Shown here: positions 55,141 through 64,000 of the stretch, in pieces
How positions within the stretch are numbered: position 1 is the stretch's first letter
Layout: each line of letters opens with the position of its first letter
Assembly: GCA_037952775.1 (NCBI GenBank)
Contig: JBANAY010000003.1
Location: 35,774,001 to 35,838,000 of the forward strand
DNA length: 64,000 bases
From: Clonostachys chloroleuca
Lineage: Eukaryota; Ascomycota; Sordariomycetes; Hypocreales; Bionectriaceae
Reading direction: 5' to 3'
Position numbers and translations under genes: made by a program
The notes under the pieces: generated by a model
Told to the model about the DNA's origin: nothing
Databases searched by the model: none
Seen by the model: the letters and a program-made list of their open reading frames with translations, nothing else

Positions 55141-56636
55141 CTAACCACCAGTAGCACCCGTGACAGATGCCTCTAGTACTTTTCGTAACTCGACTCGTGG
55201 GAATCCGGGCCCTTTTATAAAGCATACAGAAACACGCGCAAGATTTAGTGTTAGGAGGGGGATGCTCAACCGTAGGACCAAAGGCTCTCGCTGATATGTC
55301 CGCGCGGCGAAAAAGTCGATGAAGCTGAGGGACTCTGGCGTAACTGGGTATATCGGTTCGGGGGCTAGATTAATATTATATATGTTTGGGTTTACCTGCG
55401 AGCTTTCAATCCGAACCTCCAAAGTGTCACTGTCGAGTATTCGGGCACCGAGATTATGCAACAGGTCGGTTACACCAAGCACTGTCAGGTAATCCGGTGG
55501 GAAAGATTCATTTCCAGATTCCTCCCAGGTTGGAAGCAACTCTGGTGAAGAGGAGGGCGGGTTCATGAGATGATAGGGGAAGGCTGCTTCCTTGCCATCG
55601 CGCGTCCCCCAATTAACACCCGAAGCTCGGTACATGTATGGTCTCCCAGGCCCAAGAAGCCAGCGGAAGCCGGCCATGTGTTGTTCTTTTGTTCTGTAAC
55701 GGAAAGTGTTCTTGAAGCCTCTGTTGACTTCGTCCTGTGGGGAGTGCTTGAGAATAAAGTATCCATAGGAGAGAGTCGTTTCAATAAGTCGGAGAGGGAA
55801 TCCGCCAAGTGCCTGAAGAAGATTTTGGGTCTCTACTGAAGGAAGCCTAAAGGGATCTTGGATGTGCAAAGGAGGGGTCGTCGAGGTGTCCCAGCCATTG
55901 CCAAAGATTTGAGGTGGAAGAGAGGGGGAGCTGCTCGAGTAGGTGGATGTGGGCGGTGAGAGAGATTCACTGGCTGATTGGATGGAGAATAGAAACGCGG
56001 GACTATGTTCCACCGAGGACATGTCTGAATCCAAGAGAGTCGGGGGGTTATGGTTGCTAAAGGCTATCAAAGAATTTTCGGTATGCGTGTGAGTTGTTGG
56101 TAGGCTGACAGCAGAAGACGACTCGCCAGGAAGGGCCGGTTCCTCGGCCACTGAAGCCGAGTCGCCTTCGTCAATTGCTTTCAGAGGGTTCCCCGTCATG
56201 ATTGAGTCTTGGTCGATATCCACTACTTCTTTGGCCAATTGGAGGACCTTAGTGATGGACTCGCGAAGGTTGGCTACCAGTCCGGGATGCTGCACAACAA
56301 TGGACTCTGTCTGCAGCATCTGGTCAAAGACACCCATGAAGACACAACTCATCTCTTCAATGACCTGTTCTAGGCGGCGCAAGCGGTGTTGTTGCGCCTG
56401 CTCAGCTACCTGCTTCCTCCTGCGAAATGCATTCTGTGCCTCACGATTCTTCTGCCGCCGTGTCTGCCGGCAAGGTAAGCAGTTGGTCGGCGAGGGATCT
56501 CCCGTGGGATTTCTGACACTTAGGGGTAACATGGAATGGAACGTACCATGGCAGTGATCTCGTCAGGGTCAGCAGCATCTGTGGTAGCCTTTCTGCGGGC
56601 ACCTCGCGGCTTTGGAGTTCGTGGTGGGGGGGCCAT
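55141..56636 (-). CDS. bZIP transcription factor with DUF3425-like C-terminus
   Basis: Two exons in coding order, 56636-56547 and 56463-55141 (intron 83 nt, GTACGT...GGCAG), encode 470 residues. The first exon gives MAPPPRTPKPRGARRKATTDAADPDEITAM. The junction then leads straight into the basic region TRRQKNREAQNAFRRRK (residues 31-47), carrying the fungal AP-1-like NRxAQxxFR signature. A short zipper follows (QHRLRRLEQVIEEM). The middle is Ser/Pro-rich and disordered. The C-terminal half (FRLPSVETQNLLQALGGFPLRLIETTLSYGYFILKHSPQDEVNRGF ... GPGFPRVELRKVLEAS) resembles the DUF3425 domain of fungal bZIP regulators of stress and secondary metabolism. Without the first exon the protein would lack its natural start. 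It lies head-to-tail behind the MFS gene on the same strand. Confidence 0.85.
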
Positions 56637-58669
56637 GGTGACAAGTCCTGAGCCTGGTACGCGCCAAGGATCCCGGACTGTAGGCAGTTATGCTTCGGCC
56701 AGAACCAATACTCGAAGGAGGAGAACCAGAACTGGACCGGACAGCGAATTGTATGGTTGTACTGATTATAAATATGACTTGCTCCCGTAGACGGGATCGT
56801 CAACCAGTCCCAGGCAGTTCCAGGAAAACAGGGTCAACTGGTCAACAAGAACAGCTTTCCGCCTAATCCGTGCAGGCAGCTAGCAATTCTACAATTCATT
56901 AAATGGCTTGGCAGGCTGCTCACGTCGCTTTGCCTGGCTTTCTCGGTAAGTAGGGAGTCAGTTGGGGGTAATGAGAGCAGCCACACCTCGCGCCTCGCTT
57001 CGAGTTGTCTTGTGCTGGGAACTGACTAAGCCACAGAAATGCACCATCGGAGCACTTATATAACGGCCCCGAGACCAGACCTGAGCATTAATACCGCCCA
57101 TTCTGCAGATGTAATTGGGTGCTCAACAACCCAACAGGTTGTCCGAGGCGGAGGCGTTTCATCGTACAGTCATAATGATGAGGCGTCGTGTCCTCTTCCT
57201 GCTGCCACCGAGCGAAAGCCTTTATGTGCTAGAGGTAATGTAGGTATCACGCTCTCACGGGGCAGGCACAAGTGACTGTATGTAGTACTTGCCTAACTTG
57301 TGCAGAGTAGACGGCTGACAAATCTGTCCCCACACCACATGTCCACCGCAATTTCTCCAACAGATATCATCACCTGGCCTTTGGTTGCGTTCCCTGCTTC
57401 ATGAAGGCCTTTCCGCTTGTATTTACAAATGGCCTGGTCCTGATGTGTCAATCCATCTCATCTTTCAGAAGGTGATTTCCACATGCGGACATTCAAATGG
57501 GGGCTATGGCGGGCCGCTTTGCATGCCGACTTATTATGCATGACCCCGTCCCTGGGCCTGGGTGAGATTTGATCTCGGTAGGTGTGCATGTTCTGCCAAT
57601 GTGGTCTTTCTGCACTGCATTGAGCGGTCGCTCGCAACTCATAGTAACTAATTGCCGTTTCTTCGGTCATCATCATTGAACTGGTTACTCCCTTTCTATT
57701 TCCACTATTTGGGACAATATCACAAGGACAGCCACTCTCATCTGGTCTGATATTCTATATGCCAGGGGCATTCCAGATCTGCTGATCTGGACATTCATCC
57801 CATCTGACCTGACCCCAGATGTGAATGCACGTCATGGTTGCTCACTCGAAATTCCCTCCCAAGCAAGCATGTCATATCGAATTGAGTTTACTGGTACTTG
57901 GCGCATCATCTGCATCTTTAATGTATGGCTTACCCTTACTCTGGGAAACGGCTGACCATACCTTCGCCCGTTACTGTGTACAGCACTGAAATGCTTTTAC
58001 ATTCTATCTATCCATGACCCATTCTCACGGGTCGTGCCATCTCAGACAGGGCTGAGACAGAACAATGGGTACATTGTATGCAAGGGCGATGAGCTGAAAT
58101 TGTCACCAAACGCACTCCATTTTTTTGACTCATCTGTCAGTATAATATGGAGCCCGCCTGACTTCCAAGTGCCAATGTCTTGAGCAGATTCGGTCCTTTG
58201 CATCGTCACAGCGCGCTATACATTTCATCATGCTTGGCAGTCACGGGAATCAGATAATGATCGACTTGCCTCCAACGTCCAAATTTTCCATCAACAACCT
58301 ATCGTCCGATTCAAAGATCCGTATGGGGAAAATCATATGTTTCCTTGAGCTATCTGAAAGCATCACAACACCCTATACTGGTCATTTGGCATACTCAAAT
58401 GCATGTTTAGAAGGCAGAAAAGGCAGGTGTTTGCTTCAAGACACTGGTTCTTATTGAATTTCTTACGTTTACCGACCCAGATTTTACATAACTCAGGTAT
58501 ACTCGAGAAGCCGCGGGGATCATGATGAAAATGAACTTCTCCTATATAAGGACAAGGAAAAGAGCTTGTCATGTATATGTTACCCTACCGAGTTGTCTCC
58601 AGATAGTTCTCTCTTTTATGGTCTGTATCGAAGACATCTTGCTTTGAAATATCCTTAACGCATATCAAC
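56637..58669. other. Long intergenic region
   Basis: About 2 kb between divergent genes. No supported gene; the open frames (60-78 aa) lack features. Contains the promoter of the bZIP gene on the left and that of the glucanase gene on the right. Confidence 0.4.
58543..58549 (+). promoter_or_regulatory. TATA box of the GH64 gene
   Basis: TATATAA lies 121 bp before the glucanase ATG, a normal distance for a strongly expressed, inducible fungal secreted-enzyme gene. It is the clearest TATA element in the window. Confidence 0.5.
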
Positions 58670-60013
58670 ATGCGGTTTCTCTCATTTACTCTTGGCCTTC
58701 TAGGGTCAGCCATCACTGTCTCGGCGACGATGATCCCAAACACCAGTGTCTTCCGTGACGACGGCTTCACTGCGGTGAACCCCGGAAGCTTCAAGGACCT
58801 GGTTGTCACCGATCAGAACACCCTGAATGGCACTCGCACGGGAGATGCTCTCGTCGTACCCTTGGCACAGGCAAAAACTGTCGCTCCCACACTCCCTCTA
58901 CAGTTCGTCAATAATTTTGGCAGTGCCGTCAACGCGTACATCTCAGGATTGGACTCCAAGGGGGCTGTTGTATTTGTTGCCGCGGATGGGAGCTTGATCT
59001 ATCCCAGCTCTGGTGGTTCCGGTGTCCCTGTGAAAATCACCCAGAACATCAAGATCCCAGTCGCCGCAGGCAAGACGCTCAGCATGACCCTTCCCATTTC
59101 CCTCACATCTGGTAGAATCTACTACTCTGTTGGTGAACTCTACTTTGGCATCGTCAGCACTGGTAACGGCGATGGCCTTGTTCAGCCAGCACCCAACAAC
59201 CCCTCGGACCCCAGTGCTGCTATCAATTGGGGCTTTGTTGAACTTACCCTGACAAGTGCTGGGGTACTCTATGCCAACATTAGCTATGTTGACTTCCTGG
59301 GGCTGCCCTTAGGTATGAAGCTTACTGTCAACGGAGGCGACACCCAGACAGCTTATGGAGTTGCCGCCGGCGCCGTCACCAGTGTCTGCAACGACCTGGC
59401 CACTCAGAAGGCAAAGGACGGTCGTCCATGGACGGCTCTCTGCCAAGCCAACTCAAAGGGCCCCGTCCGTGTCCTCTCCCCCACTCTATACACCGACCTC
59501 GACTCCTCCAGCTTCCAGACATACTGGGACTCGTACATCAGCCAAGTCTGGTCCAAGTACACCTCCACCAATCTCGTCATCGACACCCAGAACTCGGCTG
59601 GGAAAGTCAACTGCAGGGTCTCCGGCAGCACCCTGACGTGCGCCGGCGACAACCGCGGCTACAGCAAGCCCACCGCCCGCGACATCTGGGGCTGTAACAG
59701 CGGGCCCTTCGGCAAGCAGGCGGGCGACAACGACGTCCACCTCGCTGTCATCCCGCGCCTTTGCGCCGCCTTTGTCCGGTCGACGCTGCTACTCTCGGGG
59801 GGCAACGTCCAGCCCAGCCTCGGGCAGGCCAACTACTACACTGTGAGCCCGACTAACCACTACAGCCGCGTTGTGCACACAAAGGAGGTTGATGGGAAGG
59901 GATATGCCTTTGCCTACGATGATGTTAACCCCACTGGTACTGAGAATGCGTCGGGGACTGTGGCTCATGGCAGCCCCAAGACCCTGACTGTGTATATTGG
60001 AAGCCCTCCTTGA
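58670..60013 (+). CDS. Secreted GH64 beta-1,3-glucanase
   Basis: A single-exon 447-residue protein with an N-terminal signal peptide (MRFLSFTLGLLGSAITVSA). The mature region fits the GH64 family (laminaripentaose-producing beta-1,3-glucanases with a thaumatin-like domain). Matching segments are LPLQFVNNFGSAVNAYISGLDSKGAVVFVAADGSLIYP, GRIYYSVGELYFGI, INWGFVELTLTSAGVLYANISYVDFLGLPLGM and NVQPSLGQANYYTVSPTNHYSRVVHTKEVDGKGYAFAYDDV. By family comparison the catalytic pair is probably Glu 191 (WGFVE) and Asp 208 (YVDF). The enzyme would act outside the cell on fungal-wall or storage beta-glucans. No anchor or GPI signal is seen. A TATA box lies upstream. Confidence 0.9.
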   Translation: MRFLSFTLGLLGSAITVSATMIPNTSVFRDDGFTAVNPGSFKDLVVTDQNTLNGTRTGDALVVPLAQAKTVAPTLPLQFVNNFGSAVNAYISGLDSKGAVVFVAADGSLIYPSSGGSGVPVKITQNIKIPVAAGKTLSMTLPISLTSGRIYYSVGELYFGIVSTGNGDGLVQPAPNNPSDPSAAINWGFVELTLTSAGVLYANISYVDFLGLPLGMKLTVNGGDTQTAYGVAAGAVTSVCNDLATQKAKDGRPWTALCQANSKGPVRVLSPTLYTDLDSSSFQTYWDSYISQVWSKYTSTNLVIDTQNSAGKVNCRVSGSTLTCAGDNRGYSKPTARDIWGCNSGPFGKQAGDNDVHLAVIPRLCAAFVRSTLLLSGGNVQPSLGQANYYTVSPTNHYSRVVHTKEVDGKGYAFAYDDVNPTGTENASGTVAHGSPKTLTVYIGSPP

Positions 60014-60300
60014 GTTTGGTTGAAGTGAATTTTGGAGATGAAGAGTGGTTGGATACTAGTAGTATTTGGTTTGTATATAGGCGATTGGAGGGGGTTTATG
60101 TTCATATATAAGTAGCTCAGTATATATCAAGTGTTGTGCTGTCTATTTGTCGGTAACATTGACATGTAAAAGTCTATGAGGGCGACAGAAAATGACCTAG
60201 TTCCAAACTGAGACGTTGAGAATCCACTACGAGTTGTGCTCGTAACTCTGCGAAGCTCGACAGCAACAACCACGAACTAACTTTTCAAACCTTGTGGGCA
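60014..60300. other. Convergent 3' spacer
   Basis: Spacer between the glucanase gene and the acidic-protein gene, which end towards each other. Holds both 3' UTRs; nothing else is seen. Confidence 0.45.
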
Positions 60301-60978
60301 TTACTCCCTCTGTTTGATTTTGACATTGCACATTCTCAACATCTTCTTCAGCAACTGCGCGTACTCGTCATTCTCATCCCCAGCCTTATGTTTGGGGAAA
60401 TGTCTTTGCTGAGCAACACTATTATTTGTCCCAGGTCAATCTCTGATATCTCGAACTCTTAGGTAACAAGGTAGTTCCAGAGGACTCACAGATTCAAGCG
60501 CCACTCCTCGAGCTTCCAGGCTGTTTCCTCGCCGTCGAATTCTTTGTCGAGTTGCTCCTGCGACTTGAGCGTTACTTCAGCCCACACGAAGTCATCATCT
60601 ACCGGTTACATATGGTCAGTTTTACAAAGCCCAATGGCAAGACAAAGGAGGGTAATTACAAGAGTCTTCAGCCTCGTCCTCGTCATGTGCCGCCTCATCA
60701 TCTTCCACATCTTCTTCTTCTTCCTCGTCTTCTTCCTCCTCCTCTTCCTCGTCACCCTGGGCCTTGGCCTTAGTCAATTGCTCCCCCTGGAGGTGCGGTA
60801 GAAGGCCTGGAGCCTCATCTTTTATCCATTGGCCCTTGCTGATCGCGGCAGAGAAGTCCGGAACCCATTCGCTGTCAACGCAGTGATCGTCGATTGTAAT
60901 GTACCAAGTATTCAACCCTGTGTCTATCCTCTCGGGGCCATAGCCATGGTGGGGATCTGGCTGGACAATGTGGTACAT
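60301..60978 (-). CDS. Hypothetical acidic protein, three exons, start uncertain
   Basis: Exons in coding order: 60978-60660, 60598-60490, 60418-60301, giving 181 residues from the first in-frame ATG of the open exon. Splice sites are GTAATT...CGGTAG and GTGAGT...AATAG; the first donor is unusual. The protein reads MYHIVQPDPHHGYGPERIDTGLNTWYITIDDHCVDSEWVPDFSAAI. It then has a run of over twenty Glu/Asp residues, DDFVWAEVTLKSQEQLDKEFDGEETAWKLEEWRLNL, and a basic end (LLKKMLRMCNVKIKQRE). Coherent coding sense across three exons supports a real gene. Upstream in frame, SRRIKAPSYIKNS continues to a TAG, so a further 5' exon ending at TTCGTAG (about 61026) is possible. No family recognised. Confidence 0.55.
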
Positions 60979-63900
60979 GCTGTTCTTGATGTAGCTTGGG
61001 GCTTTGATTCTCCTGGATTTTTTACTTGTCTACGAAAAGTTTTCACCCAATGCAATGGCTATGAAAAACAAATATTACTGCAACAGCCCCTCACCCATTG
61101 GTTGTGGGCTGTTAGTTGTCGGTTGTTGGTTGTTGTATGAGATCCGGCCAATAAGAGCCCAGGCTGTGGGTAGCAAGGAATATGAGCTTAAGCAAACAGC
61201 TCTGGTATCTGCATTTTCTGGATATGCGCATATCGAGGGATTGTTCGAGTGCGCCAAGGCAAGGTATCGGACCTTGATGGTTCCAGGATACTTCCACTAG
61301 GTACCACCAAAATGTGGGGTGGAGGGGCATTGCTGACCTCCCCGAGAGATAATACCAGAGAGGGAGGCGTTGGGGATCCAATAGCGCCATGGCGAGGGTC
61401 ATTGCTGGCGATGGGTGGGTGGGCTGCGGATGGCTGGCGAGCACCAGGGCCAGACAGAGTTGAGGGCTGCATGGCCGACCGGAAGCCCACCGATTGACCT
61501 CTTGGTTCGGCAGGTGTGCCATATCGTTGCTGGCAGTCGAATGCTACCTCGTACGTGCCGTGGAAGGATCAGAGCCCGTCCGCTCATTTCCTGCAAGGCC
61601 GGCATCATCACAACAGGAAAGGCCAGCAGGTTCTGGGCGATCAATGCAGCCCCCAGGGCAGGGCGTCAGGCGTCTCGCCCGCCCTCCTGATCCACACAGT
61701 GATTGCCTTTCGCTACTCCATTTCGGGGTCCCCAGGGTCACACTTCGTTCTTAGGTGGGAGCAGACCATCCGCCCCGCCCTCTATCGTCATCGCTCGCAG
61801 GTGGTGGACTGAGTGTTTTGCCCTGCGCAAGCCTCGCCCCTCGCCCTTGCGATTCACAGCCATGATCCGGGCGAAACCGACCCGGCTCCATCCCTTCGGT
61901 CGCCTTGCGTCGTGCCACTCCGGAAAGCCTTATGCGCAATCTGTTGTTCTCGGAAACCACTGTCGGGGTCTGGGTGCCACTCTGAGTTCACTCACACTCC
62001 AGGCAGCGCTCGCTCGCATGCGACACGGTGTGGCACTCTCTCTTCAACAAACTCGACCCTGGCAACCGTCTCCAGAATCCTTCGGCAGCGAGTCCATGCC
62101 AGGGCGCTCACAGCATCTAGACCTCCGAGTCCCGCGGGAAGTGAAACGGTCCTGCCTGCATGTAATCCCTACCTTACCCTATGGCTCACGGCCATCCCCA
62201 GCCCACCCGAGAGTTTCCCGTCATCAGCCCCTCGGGACGATAGGTCGAGAACTATCAGTTCTGAACGGGTGTATAGATAGTTGCTGGGGGTTGGCAGGGA
62301 AATCTATTCTGGGCAGTCGACGTGGTCTAGTCTGCTCATCGCTTCGTCGTGACCTGCAACTAAGCAACCTTCAGAGAGACCTGCCATCCAATACACTCCC
62401 AAGTTGTGCCATCAATGTACCGCCGCTTACGCACTGTGGCACATTGTTTCTCCAGTCGTTGCGTTCTTGTTCTCCACGCTAAGATAGAGGGCGGGTCTCA
62501 CCGCTTATTGCCCGATCTAGTTCTCTTTCGGCCGTGCCTAATGCTGACGCTGGGTACCTCCAACCACTTATCGCGCGTTTTTCATGCACTGTGCTTATCT
62601 GGCCACTAACTGATCTGCCCAGACCTTGGACTGTAACATCATTGGGGTGCACCAAAATTGCCAAAGATAATCTATGGGTTCCACAAAGGCGAAATATTTC
62701 GAAGATCGGGGTCTTTTGCCACTGGCGATCGGCATTCGGTACGGATGTATTACATTCCACTGCGCGCCTTCTTCGTGACCCCATAGCCATGCTTATCAGC
62801 GGCACGGATGCGTTACGTGGGTATGGTGAGTTTGGCTGTCCAACCACCAAAGGGACCATGTAGACTCGAGCGGCGAAGTATCGATGTATCTCCCCCAAAG
62901 CAATGAGGGACCGTAGAATGCCTCAAATACGTCACCTGAACGAGTTCCCTGGCTTCCCTGACGCTCATTGTCTGGTTATCGAGGAGCTCCTTGCCAAATA
63001 CCGACTAAAGCGTGACCAAAACCACTCTCTGTATGTATGAGATGGTCCCATATTGTGACGCAGCGAAAGGACTGTCTGTTTCACAATGAGGCATTCAATC
63101 ATTGGGGTTGTCGAGAAGTTCCACTAGTTCTATAGCAATTAACTCGCTATGCAGGGCAATGTTGAGGACTTCACAGTACGGAGTTTCTGGCGCTCATACT
63201 CTAATGGCCGTGTAACATGAATGCTTCACACTATGGTTCCGAGCCTCGACCAACGTATAATAAACTCCAGCCTGATGGTAATTCAGCAGTTCATTCTCAA
63301 GTTCATGAGTTAGCTAGTGGAACGATGAAGGAAAACTTGTGTCTTGGCTAACCGCCAGGCGATGCCTTGGATCGAGTCTCCGGCTCAAGTTCATCGGAAG
63401 GAGGCCCTCCAAATGATGCCTATGCAGAATCTTATCGAGTTTGTATTGATTCAAGGGTTACGAACTACAAAGTGTTGGGAGGATCCTATGCTGAATCGTC
63501 ACATTACGAGATGGATATTACTGTGCTCTAGATGTTGGCTTGGACTATCTGACCCATGATCAGTCGTCGTCGTAAAAGAACCCAGATCGTGGCTCAATGA
63601 CTATCTGGGAGCAGATTGAATCTTTAACCAACGTTGAGAAGCAATCGTAGCGCGAGATCCGGCCAATTGCTGAGCATCTGTATCCCCGGATAATCATTGA
63701 GATTGCGTGGGATTTGATTACTTACTAAAATTACCGAGTACCCGGAGTTAATCAATTCTTGAATTCCATTATTCCTGGGGCACGGTGCCGCCGCTTACAT
63801 CACAGCATATTCAGCAGCTGCAGCTGCTGGGTCTGACCCTGTATTGCGAAGATGACTAGGTGCTAGATGATCATTCCTTGTCCCCAAGAATTGAATTGCT

Positions 63901-64000
63901 TCATCCAGCACCTGGCCCTCTTTGCAATAGAGGGATAGACCCGGCAGGTATAGCTGCTGAATCTGCTGTGATGCAAGCGGCCTTGTTACCGCGAGGAGCT
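60979..64000. other. Gene-poor right end of the window
   Basis: About 3 kb without a supported gene. The left part (61.2-62.5 kb) is GC-rich with long chance frames on both strands; the right part is more AT-rich. A short coding-like stretch at 62903-63040 (MRDRRMPQIRHLNEFPGFPDAH...) and a weak resemblance to a DNA-binding transposase segment near 63330-63390 were seen but could not be extended. Confidence 0.35.

Noticed and set aside
61703..62482. 259-aa frame on the plus strand
   Set aside because: No domain, no splice context and overlapping frames of similar length on both strands; most likely a product of GC-rich sequence.
62903..63040. Coding-like stretch MRDRRMPQIRHLNEFPGFPDAH with a GTATGT after it
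   Set aside because: Could not be extended into a convincing gene on either side.
63330..63400. Weak likeness to a DNA-binding segment of pogo-type transposases (EGKLVSWLTARR)
   Set aside because: Only about a dozen residues and no further transposase motifs or inverted ends nearby.
1..64000. CRISPR arrays, bacterial operons, rRNA genes
   Set aside because: No such structure was seen; the window is fungal nuclear DNA.

Overview
This is a window of nuclear DNA from a filamentous ascomycete (Pezizomycotina, most likely a Sordariomycete; the genus cannot be fixed from the sequence alone). The evidence is short introns of about 50-110 nt with GTRNGT donors and CTAAC/CTRAY branch sites, long intergenic spacers, and fungus-specific families: an HbrB-domain TORC2 subunit, a PtaB-type LIM-binding protein, a Zn(II)2Cys6 regulator, a bZIP-DUF3425 regulator and a GH64 glucanase. 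Exon boundaries below were assigned by hand from splice motifs and frame continuity.

Left part (1-16 kb), housekeeping and signalling. It holds the 3' part of a Vps39/Vam6-like HOPS subunit gene, a small Gon7-like KEOPS subunit, an HbrB/Bit61-like TORC2 subunit, a six-exon PtaB/LIM-binding co-regulator with long polyglutamine tracts, an unknown 217-aa protein, and a four-exon bifunctional 6-phosphofructo-2-kinase/fructose-2,6-bisphosphatase.

Middle part (16-33 kb), sparse and accessory in character. It contains a secreted pepsin-like aspartic protease with an in-frame TAG, a probable relic of another secreted-protein gene next to it, two small Cys-rich proteins, long stretches with no supportable gene, and a three-KH-domain RNA-binding protein. 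A candidate non-autonomous transposable element of about 243 bp with 29-bp terminal inverted repeats lies at 32.8-33.05 kb.

Right-centre (33-49 kb). A Zn(II)2Cys6 regulator, apparently frameshifted in a G run, is divergently paired with an AMID-like FAD oxidoreductase. Then come a short two-exon Cys-rich protein, a WDR48/Bun107-like WD40 protein (six exons), a mitochondrial S-adenosylmethionine carrier, a small mitochondrial protein with an apparent frameshift, and a Ser-rich conserved fungal protein.

Right part (51-64 kb). ADE1-type SAICAR synthetase, a four-exon DHA1-type MFS transporter, an AP-1-like bZIP-DUF3425 regulator, a secreted GH64 beta-1,3-glucanase with a clear TATA box, and an unknown acidic protein. 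From about 61 kb to the end no gene could be supported.

The most notable points are the broken or possibly broken genes (one nonsense codon and three single-base frame breaks, two at G/C runs of four or five and one beside a GG pair), the MITE-like element, and the set of small CxxC-rich proteins, one of which is only seen when a hidden second exon is joined.
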